Shown here in pieces: positions 19,375 through 25,128 of a DNA stretch of 25,128 nucleotides. Source of the stretch: a virus. The notes beneath the pieces were generated by a model. That model ran no database searches and was not told the DNA's origin. It saw only the letters and a program-made list of their open reading frames with translations. The DNA lies in the IMG/VR virus record IMGVR_UViG_3300030450_003072, positions 1 through 25,128 of that record. The stretch is one strand, 5' to 3'. A program made the position numbers and the translations under genes. The first letter of the stretch is position 1. The number at the start of each line of letters is the position of its first letter.

Positions 19375-19973
19375 CAGGTAGGCGGAGTAGCGGGTTGGGG
19401 CTTCTCAGCGATAGCCTGCTGCACGATGTCGAGACAGCGCTTCAAACCTTCAGGCATGCCATCATCACGGGCAACGACCTTCACGTTGTATTTGGCTGAG
19501 TTGTCTGAACTACGAGTGTTCTCATTGTGGGAGGCCACCGAACCGTGGATCTTCACATCCACACTTACCGGACCCCATCCAGCCTTTACCTCTGTATCGA
19601 TGGTGGCGGCATAATCGCGGCTGGCCTTTTCAGAGGTACTGGACTTCACTTCCATCGTGAACTCCACGTTCACCTCTTTCACAGCCAAAGACGGTGTGTT
19701 CAGGATTGCCAACAAGGGAACATCCAGCTTGTTAGTTACCTCGGTATACCCACCGTTCCCGTCATTCACGGGCTTTGTATAGGTGAAGTCGACTGTTCGG
19801 GTCTTCATCACTCCGTCCGCGTCTGTCTCCAAGCCCACAGTTTGAATAAAGTCAGCGGTAGCAGAGGCAAGTTGAACCTGGGCATCACAAGCAGCCTTCA
19901 ATGGACCGCCGATAAGTTGGTCCATTGGCAAGCCGCCGAACTGAGAGGACATTGAGACGAGGCCGTCAGGCAT
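19374..19973 (-). CDS. DUF2589 domain protein, 199 aa
   Basis: The sequence matches what I know of DUF2589: an N-terminal FGGLPMDQLIGGPLKAACDA, FIQTVGL, then a VPLLAILNTPSLAVKEVNVE stretch, an AGWGPVSVDVKIHGSV strand pair, and the family's most striking part, ENTRSSDNSAKYNVKV followed by DDGMPEGLKRCLDIVQQAI. Its role is unknown in any organism I know of; it is mostly seen in bacterial chromosomes next to a partner like the next gene. The start has GGAG six bases away. Finding it in a phage late operon is unusual. Confidence 0.88.
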   Translation of the reverse strand: MPDGLVSMSSQFGGLPMDQLIGGPLKAACDAQVQLASATADFIQTVGLETDADGVMKTRTVDFTYTKPVNDGNGGYTEVTNKLDVPLLAILNTPSLAVKEVNVEFTMEVKSSTSEKASRDYAATIDTEVKAGWGPVSVDVKIHGSVASHNENTRSSDNSAKYNVKVVARDDGMPEGLKRCLDIVQQAIAEKPQPATPPT

Positions 19974-19982
19974 TAGATACTC

Positions 19983-20486
19983 CTATGGGATTAGTTTGAT
20001 TAGTTGATTATCTATTCGCACCGCACCCTCCGATGCATCCGCACCAGAGAACGTGATTTCAAGTTCAGCCATATTACCTGATTTCCTACCAAGAAAACCG
20101 CCTGTATTTGTATTTACGCGGATCTTTCTGTGCTCGTTTCCAACATCTGCCAGATCATCAAGACCATGAAGCTGCACCTTCATCTTCACGGCAATCTTGT
20201 CGAGCATGAGTTGTCGGTTGGTAGTCAACGTGGACAGCGGAACTTCAATATCGCGCTCTACGGCCTTCCCGTCCTCCCACATAGGCATCCGTAGGGTGAC
20301 CATCCTGGGCTTGTATACAGGGCAGTTTTGGGCGTCTGTGATGGGATTACCATCATCATCCCTCGCCATTATCCAGTGCTCTTCCTTCTGGATGTTGGCA
20401 AGAGCGGCTTGTTCACCGATATTCGATGCTTTTAGAACGGCGTCATGCAGCGCCGAGGTCAACTCATCAAGGCAAAATCCAGACAT
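19983..20486 (-). CDS. DUF2589-partner-like protein, 167 aa
   Basis: Residues 5-30 form a helix (CLDELTSALHDAVLKASNIG), then a strand region with PRMVTLRMPMWEDGKAVERD and IEVPLSTL followed by DKIAVKMKVQLHG, which parallels VPLLAIL...VKEVNVEFTMEVKSS in the DUF2589 gene. That parallel and the pairing suggest a distantly related companion that may assemble with it. The end is beta-rich. The start overlaps the holin-like stop (TAATG). The function is unknown. Confidence 0.72.
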   Translation of the reverse strand: MSGFCLDELTSALHDAVLKASNIGEQAALANIQKEEHWIMARDDDGNPITDAQNCPVYKPRMVTLRMPMWEDGKAVERDIEVPLSTLTTNRQLMLDKIAVKMKVQLHGLDDLADVGNEHRKIRVNTNTGGFLGRKSGNMAELEITFSGADASEGAVRIDNQLIKLIP

Positions 20487-20815
20487 TATCTACTCTTATC
20501 ACGAGCGAGCCTTGCAAGTCTCTCCTCCTCGTACTTGGAGTGCATTGTCTTCAGGCCCTCGTCGAGTTTGCCTGAAATGTCTATAAGCAGCTTGTCCCTC
20601 TCAGTGTCGTACTTTGAGATGACCTCGTCGTACCGGTCACGAATCTTGTCGTAACCCTCCTCTCTCTCTTTCTCGATGCCCGCAAGGGTCTCAAGAAGCC
20701 TCTCTACATAAGAGTCTAGCCGTTGCGTCTGGGTCTTATTCATCCAGAGCAAGTAGCCGATAAACAGTCCTGTAATTCCCAGGTCTAGTAGCTGGGCAAA
20801 AAACTGCGATTCCAC
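20486..20815 (-). CDS. holin-like protein: membrane helix plus coiled coil, 109 aa
   Basis: Residues 8-25 (QLLDLGITGLFIGYLLWM) are one membrane helix with a short N-terminus. The rest (about 30-105) is a long charged coiled coil (EKEREEGYDKIRDRYDEVIS). Short one-helix holins of the BhlA/UviB type begin like this and have a charged cytoplasmic end, but this coil is longer. It may be the holin for the nearby endolysin or a structural anchor. The start is a GTG behind a G8 tract. Confidence 0.6.
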   Translation of the reverse strand: MESQFFAQLLDLGITGLFIGYLLWMNKTQTQRLDSYVERLLETLAGIEKEREEGYDKIRDRYDEVISKYDTERDKLLIDISGKLDEGLKTMHSKYEEERLARLARDKSR

Positions 20816-20817
20816 CG

Positions 20818-20825
20818 CCCCCCCC
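20818..20825 (-). promoter_or_regulatory. G8 tract acting as SD of the holin-like gene
   Basis: On the minus strand AAAGGGGGGGG lies two bases before the GTG start. Runs of eight G are prone to length change; a changed run would alter SD spacing and so the amount of a likely lysis protein. No other SD is visible. Confidence 0.45.
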
Positions 20826-20829
20826 TTTC

Positions 20830-21252
20830 TTATCCTAGCTTGAACAGTAGTCTGACGGTTGGGTTGGCGGCTAAGGTAGTGCCCGCACTGGTGGCGGCAT
20901 TTACGTTGGTCACAGCATAGTGGATTTTATAGGTGCTACCGGTTCCGTTCACGTCCAAGGGGATTCCTATAGGACATGAATACACCTGTCTAGCTCCAGA
21001 AGAACATTTGAAAATCATGTCCTTGGCAGAAACTGCTGCGGTTGGGCTGCCTGTATGCATCCACATACGCAGCCAGATGTCATCAGTGGTGTTGTTGGTG
21101 TTATCGATGTCAACACAAAGCAGCACATCGTTGGCACCAATCACATGATCTGCACCGCCAACTTGAATCTTGGTGGTTGATGAATCAGCCGCAGTATCAA
21201 CCCATTCAAGGGTTCCAAGGGGGCTAACAAGGGTAGACTCGTAAGTTGCCAT
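20830..21252 (-). CDS. probable virion structural protein, 140 aa
   Basis: A beta-rich, Thr/Asn/Ala-rich protein without cysteine clusters or membrane segments (SPLGTLEWVDTAADSSTTKI, DDIWLRMWMHTG). The DDIWLRMWMHTG segment recalls the DEIWVWATNIHTG segment of the 23102 gene, suggesting a shared beta-sandwich. Its place among late genes supports a tail or capsid-surface role. SD AGGT eight to nine bases away. The family cannot be named. Confidence 0.68.
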   Translation of the reverse strand: MATYESTLVSPLGTLEWVDTAADSSTTKIQVGGADHVIGANDVLLCVDIDNTNNTTDDIWLRMWMHTGSPTAAVSAKDMIFKCSSGARQVYSCPIGIPLDVNGTGSTYKIHYAVTNVNAATSAGTTLAANPTVRLLFKLG

Positions 21253-21256
21253 CTTA

Positions 21257-21631
21257 TTACCTAAAAACCACCCAAGCTTTTACTTGGTCGTCAGGATTTG
21301 CGCTTGAACCAACCAATGCAGATGTTGTCCCCCACATGGAAAGCCCGTTGGAAAGCGCGAACCCATCAACCATTGTAACAGTAACAAAGATTCCTTCATC
21401 TACCGGAAACTGAACATCTGGCGGGGTAGTCCCAACTGTAACTGATTGACTGTCAGCCATCTTGAACCAAACCAGTTCACCGTCACTACCATCAGTAGTA
21501 AACTGAACCGTTAGGCTGTAAAGGGTGCCAGAACCCCCGGTCAGGTTCTGTTCAGCGGTGGCGTCAACATCATCGTCATACGCCATGTCGTCTTTGACAG
21601 TAAGACCAAACTTGGTACTCGTAAGAGCCAT
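21257..21631 (-). CDS. probable virion structural protein, 124 aa
   Basis: Beta-rich and acidic with many Ser, Thr and Gly (GSGTLYSLTVQFTTDGSDGE, GIFVTVTMVDGFALSNGLSM), typical of phage tail or decoration proteins. The start overlaps the stop of the previous gene in the operon (TAATG). It is similar in size and style to the next gene but shows no clear residue match. No family is recognised. Confidence 0.68.
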   Translation of the reverse strand: MALTSTKFGLTVKDDMAYDDDVDATAEQNLTGGSGTLYSLTVQFTTDGSDGELVWFKMADSQSVTVGTTPPDVQFPVDEGIFVTVTMVDGFALSNGLSMWGTTSALVGSSANPDDQVKAWVVFR

Positions 21632-21933
21632 TACTTACACCTCGCTCCGGTGGCCTGACAGATAGCAGCGATGTTCACAGCCTGTTCAGTCTGCTCTTCT
21701 CGCATTGCTCTCTGTTCTACCATGAGTTCTTCAAGTACAGCATTGTGGTCTTCCAACTGCACAGCGCTAACGGGATGGGCTTCCAGCTTCTCGTGGTCAT
21801 CAAAGTCAGCAGTGAGCGTCACCAACTCGGCGCGTACCTCTCCCGACTGCCACAACAACCCACCGGCTGTGAAGATAATCGGAGCAAGCCATACGCCTGC
21901 TTTGAGTACATCGCTTTGGGTGATTACTGACAT
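21631..21933 (-). CDS. membrane helix plus coiled-coil protein, 100 aa
   Basis: Residues 12-29 (AGVWLAPIIFTAGGLLWQ) are one membrane helix. A helical, charged stretch follows (LEDHNAVLEELMVEQRAMRE) that could form a coiled coil, then a Cys-containing end. The layout copies the holin-like gene at 20486 on a smaller scale, so the two might act together in lysis (holin/antiholin) or as a pair. The ATG at 21933 is used, in the TGATG overlap. Confidence 0.62.
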   Translation of the reverse strand: MSVITQSDVLKAGVWLAPIIFTAGGLLWQSGEVRAELVTLTADFDDHEKLEAHPVSAVQLEDHNAVLEELMVEQRAMREEQTEQAVNIAAICQATGARCK

Positions 21934-23102
21934 CAAACCTTACCCGTAGCTACGCCAGAATAGTTGTTTACACGCCCTTCAATCCAATCAGGTGTGCGAC
22001 CGAACGGACTGTAGCGGAGTCTATACCAGACCTTGAATGCCCCTGTTCTTCTAATGTCTGTAAACGTGAGCGTCCCATTTGTGACGGAACCACCGGTAGT
22101 CGAAGCGCTCAACTCAAACTCGGTATTATCCGTAATGGATGCGATAGTAGACCCTGCTGGGATGCCAGTCCCTGAAACCGAGATTCCCACAGCCAGATGG
22201 TTGTTGGTGTCGTGGTGAATAGTGGGGTCATTATTGTAGTCACAGGTCGAGTCTGACATTCCGTCAGTATTAGGATTCGCGTAAGAAGCGAGCGCTACAA
22301 ATAAATAGATTTTATCGTCGTAAGCCCAAGTTCCAGTTGAGTTCCACTTCTTTAGTATGTTTTCTGAGTGCCCATCAGAATCAAGCGGACAGCCGCTTGC
22401 GTAGAAGGTCTGGATCTCATCAGCATCTTTGCGAACGAAGCTATAACTGACCTGCACGGATTGAAAATCACTCCCGCCGTTATCAGTCTGCTCATGAGAG
22501 GCAGTGAACATGGAGTATCCAAGGTATCTGGCTGACGCATCATCGTTCTCGCTGTCGTCTCCATAGCAAGCCATCAACCCGAACTTCTTTTCATCAAGAG
22601 AGTTGGAACTATCTGTGCTACAGATTTCAGCCTTTGCTAAACCCACAGCGATACCGTGCCCTTCGTTGTTGGCGTGAGGCATGTTCTCCCCCGCCTCGAT
22701 TCTGAAATCGATTCCCTGGATCTCATCGGCAGTCATCTGCCCACTGCCATCCGGCTTCATTAGTGGTGTTGCCACGCGACAAGTTTCTGCATCACTACTG
22801 TTTAGGACTCTTGACCCATACTTCTGGAGATCGGCATAGAACTCAATGCCACTAGGGCCGACACCAATCCAGTTGCTTGAGTGCCCACTAACGTCAGCGA
22901 GGGCGTTTGGATCGTAGTAGTACCAGACACCCGGTACAGAGTTGGCCAAGTCGCCGCTAATCGTGCTTACGTTTACCGGCATCACACCATTGGGAACCGG
23001 GTTCACGCAGATCCAATCGCTCATACCGAAGGTATGGTCACGACTGGTTTTCGCTGTTGGTCCTGTCTTGATTGGCCCAGGATTGATTTGTCTACGGCCC
23101 AT
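21933..23102 (-). CDS. virion/tail structural protein, 389 aa
   Basis: A long protein rich in Gly, Ser, Asn and Asp. Residues 300-350 contain VSGTGIPAGSTIASITDNTE and TNGTLTFTDI, a beta repeat (G-x-GI-x-x-G-T-x-I) common in phage tail and fibre proteins. The N-terminal part may attach to the virion, and the remainder reads as a surface domain. The start overlaps the previous stop (TAATG). Role as tail appendage or receptor-binding part is inferred from composition and operon place. Confidence 0.75.
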   Translation of the reverse strand: MGRRQINPGPIKTGPTAKTSRDHTFGMSDWICVNPVPNGVMPVNVSTISGDLANSVPGVWYYYDPNALADVSGHSSNWIGVGPSGIEFYADLQKYGSRVLNSSDAETCRVATPLMKPDGSGQMTADEIQGIDFRIEAGENMPHANNEGHGIAVGLAKAEICSTDSSNSLDEKKFGLMACYGDDSENDDASARYLGYSMFTASHEQTDNGGSDFQSVQVSYSFVRKDADEIQTFYASGCPLDSDGHSENILKKWNSTGTWAYDDKIYLFVALASYANPNTDGMSDSTCDYNNDPTIHHDTNNHLAVGISVSGTGIPAGSTIASITDNTEFELSASTTGGSVTNGTLTFTDIRRTGAFKVWYRLRYSPFGRTPDWIEGRVNNYSGVATGKV

Positions 23103-23458
23103 TATGAAATATCCATCCGGTTGACATACCCGAAGACATTGATCTTGTTAGCTACAGTGGCGAATCCATTTAGAACATCGCCGTCATGCATCAGAAGCCC
23201 CGGACAAACCAGAACAGTTTCGTTGGGATTGATTACTGCTTTGATGTGCTGGTCCTCATCTGTAGTGCCGACCTCAAGAGTCAAGGTGATAGCGCCCGTA
23301 TGGATATTCGTGGCCCAAACCCAGATTTCGTCGAAGTCAGTAGTTCCGCTAACAGAAGTATGAATCAACACCGCGCTCGATGTGCTGGTTGTTGTCAACG
23401 AAATCGGACGGCTCCTAGTGCTGGAACCGCTTAGTTTCTGTTTGGTAATAGTAGACAT
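23102..23458 (-). CDS. virion-structural-like protein, paralogue of the 13137 gene, 118 aa
   Basis: A beta-sandwich-like protein (SLTTTSTSSAVLIHTSVSG, DEIWVWATNIHTGAITLTLE) ending in ANKINVFGYVNR. The same segments appear in the gene at 13137-13523. It sits between the tail fibre and the 389-residue structural protein, so it is probably a tail or fibre part. SD AGGA, seven bases before the ATG. No family is recognised. Confidence 0.75.
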   Translation of the reverse strand: MSTITKQKLSGSSTRSRPISLTTTSTSSAVLIHTSVSGTTDFDEIWVWATNIHTGAITLTLEVGTTDEDQHIKAVINPNETVLVCPGLLMHDGDVLNGFATVANKINVFGYVNRMDIS

Positions 23459-23467
23459 CGTAAAGTC

Positions 23468-25128
23468 CTATGAGAAGACCTGCATGTGCAGGACTAAGTT
23501 CAAATCATCAGCAGCAGAGCCGCCACCACCTGCTCCAAGTTGAGTATCGGTTCCAGCGTCATCCGTAAACCAAAGCTGGTTTGGAGTAGTATTCTTCACC
23601 CAAAGCTGGCCATACGCTGCCGTGTCTGCGGGTGCAGCCGCCATTTCTTTCAATGCGATTGCAGCGGCACTTCCATCTACTACGAAAGAAGCTGCGTGGT
23701 CTTGTGTCCCATTGATGATCACGGCTTCTGCGCTGGCGTCTACATACAACAAGTTAGTGCTGGAGTCGCCCTCGACTCGAAAGTCACAGTTGATACCCGC
23801 TTCGTTCACTACGACTTCGCACTGTGCGGTGTTTGCTACATCCTCCCCACCAATCGAGAAGAGGTTCGCAGCGGCTGCGGTCCCTGCCGTCCCTCCCGCA
23901 AACACGTTGAAGGTAATCTTGCCAGCCTCGTCGCCATCGGTGATGTCAGTAGCAATCACATCAATGGTTGCGTATTCTGTCTTAGTATTGGTGCTGTCTA
24001 CTGCTTGGAATGAGACAGAGCCCAAGGACATATCGTCTGCTTCATTCCACTGGGTGCGGTAAAACCTAAGAAGAGATGGTTTGTCTGTTGCGGTGTTTGA
24101 GTTTCTTAGCTCAAGAATCGCCTCTGTTTCTGCCGCTGATGACTCAACCAGCATGATTGGGTCACCATCCCCACCAACCGCATCATTCAGAAGGTGAACC
24201 ATCTGGACACCTACTGCTGCTGTATTGTCGTTGTGGACAGTCAGCAGGGTTCTATTCCCAGTGGATGATGAGTCAGATGTGAGTTTTAGCAGGCTTCCTG
24301 TAGTAAGGGAGTCACCCGTGATTGTGACCGCATCTTCTGTATCGTCGGTGTGAGCGACTGAGAGGGCAGCGGCAGGAGAGTTCTCTCCGATTCCAACATA
24401 CCCATTTGTGTGGATACGCATGCGCTCGGCAGCGCCGTCAGTCCCACTCACCTTGGTGTAGAACTGCATAGACGAGGTTCCTGTCCCGTCTCCGCTTCCT
24501 GACTTCAGAATCAGGTCACCGCCGTTGATGTTGCTACTTCCACCAGTGACCGCGCTTCCGGCCTGGACAGTGAGGTTCTTACCTACTGTAGTTCCGCTGG
24601 TGTGCGTCCTGGCGGAGATGTTGCATGCATCGGCGGTTCCTGACGCTCCTACAACAATGTCCGCTGAAGACCCTGTAAAGATACCCCCGTAGTTGAAATC
24701 TCCACCAGACGCCGAAGTGTCGATTCCTACGCAGGTCTGGGTTCCTGATGTACCACCAACGACATCAACGTCGATTCCGTAGTTGACGACAGTACCAACC
24801 ATGGTCGGAGAGTCTGAGTTTATATCGACATCGAGTCCAATGTTCTGGCCGGTTTGCCCAGAGGCGATGATGCCTGTTGCGTCGTAATCGATTTGAGAAC
24901 CGATAGTCGTATGGTTCGTCGTAGCTGTAACGTCTGTATTCACCGCCAACGTCGTACCGTCGAACGTCAGGTTGGCTTCACCGTTCAGGGCCGCAGCGCC
25001 TGTTGCTGTGGTGACACGGTTGTCCGAACCGTTGGACATTGATACCGCGCTTGCGGGTCCGACGACTGACGTGCCTGACGTAAGCTGAATATCATTTCCA
25101 GCGTCAGTCGTGAAATAGAGTTCGTTCG
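23468..25128 (-). CDS. tail fibre/spike protein (partial, N-terminus beyond window)
   Basis: The frame stays open to the window edge, so the first codon seen (25126) is internal; the first in-frame ATG at 25039 is not the true start. More than 550 residues are visible, rich in Gly, Ala, Thr, Ser, Asn and Asp, with many short strand-like repeats (NLTFDGTTLAVNTDVTATTN, RMRIHTNGYVGIGENSPAAA). NELYFTTDAGNDIQL at the visible start is echoed by NQLWFTDDAGTDTQL near the end, a repeated fibre unit. This is the usual make-up of trimeric phage fibres. Receptor binding is inferred. Confidence 0.85.
   Translation of the reverse strand, partial: NELYFTTDAGNDIQLTSGTSVVGPASAVSMSNGSDNRVTTATGAAALNGEANLTFDGTTLAVNTDVTATTNHTTIGSQIDYDATGIIASGQTGQNIGLDVDINSDSPTMVGTVVNYGIDVDVVGGTSGTQTCVGIDTSASGGDFNYGGIFTGSSADIVVGASGTADACNISARTHTSGTTVGKNLTVQAGSAVTGGSSNINGGDLILKSGSGDGTGTSSMQFYTKVSGTDGAAERMRIHTNGYVGIGENSPAAALSVAHTDDTEDAVTITGDSLTTGSLLKLTSDSSSTGNRTLLTVHNDNTAAVGVQMVHLLNDAVGGDGDPIMLVESSAAETEAILELRNSNTATDKPSLLRFYRTQWNEADDMSLGSVSFQAVDSTNTKTEYATIDVIATDITDGDEAGKITFNVFAGGTAGTAAAANLFSIGGEDVANTAQCEVVVNEAGINCDFRVEGDSSTNLLYVDASAEAVIINGTQDHAASFVVDGSAAAIALKEMAAAPADTAAYGQLWVKNTTPNQLWFTDDAGTDTQLGAGGGGSAADDLNLVLHMQVFS

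Noticed and set aside
19081-19614. Plus-strand open frames across the endolysin and DUF2589 genes
   Set aside because: Shadows of well recognised minus-strand genes, without SD sites.
1-25128. CRISPR arrays, tRNA genes, insertion sequences
   Set aside because: I looked for regular repeats, cloverleaf-like runs and transposase motifs on both strands and saw none that could be supported.
1-25128. Integrase, portal, terminase large subunit, major capsid
   Set aside because: No product shows their motifs, so this part of the genome does not reveal the phage's packaging type or prove a temperate life.

Overview
The window looks like one section of a tailed bacteriophage genome (Caudoviricetes; virulent or temperate cannot be settled, and no integrase is seen). 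Supporting signs are dense, overlapping small genes with strong Shine-Dalgarno (SD) sites, a phage replication set (helicase loader, DnaB helicase, SSB), a YqaJ exonuclease/RecT annealase pair, a RuvC-like resolvase, an XRE-type repressor, and a late operon with a tail-fibre-like protein, a holin-like protein and an endolysin. The SD sites and sigma70-like promoters point to a bacterial host, which the sequence does not identify.

Layout. (1) About 1-6863, plus strand: more than 20 small genes, mostly unknown, many with CxxC zinc-ribbon motifs. Recognisable members are a one-domain DNA sliding-clamp-like protein (304-822) and a two-histidine (2H) phosphoesterase (839-1330). The genes are joined by two stereotyped SD/start cassettes. 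A consensus promoter beside a 22-bp perfect palindrome (about 4045-4105) starts a second block. (2) 6868-8554: a mixed-strand switch-like region. Two minus-strand genes sit head to head with two plus-strand genes that look like diverged HTH paralogues, and a bidirectional terminator lies between them. (3) 8554-12965, plus: a zinc ribbon, an unknown 377-residue protein, then helicase loader, DnaB and SSB. (4) 13137-14737, minus: XRE repressor, RuvC-like resolvase, a basic-tailed protein and a displaced paralogue of a late structural gene. (5) 14870-18358, plus: unknown gene, YqaJ exonuclease, RecT and two putative membrane or exported proteins. (6) 18347-25128, minus: the late operon, read right to left: tail fibre (running off the window), structural proteins, membrane/coiled-coil proteins, a DUF2589 pair, endolysin and a small acidic membrane protein.

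How it fits together. The RecT/YqaJ pair with SSB and the resolvase suggests recombination-dependent replication. Four copies of a 25-bp imperfect palindrome (half-site RGTRGGC, 11-nt spacer) lie upstream of the repressor and its divergent neighbour (two copies), the helicase loader (one) and the SSB gene (one). The simplest reading is that the XRE protein at 14501-14737 controls replication and recombination through these sites. Together with the HTH head-to-head units, this regulatory arrangement is the most interesting content. Everything here comes from reading the sequence; no database search was possible.
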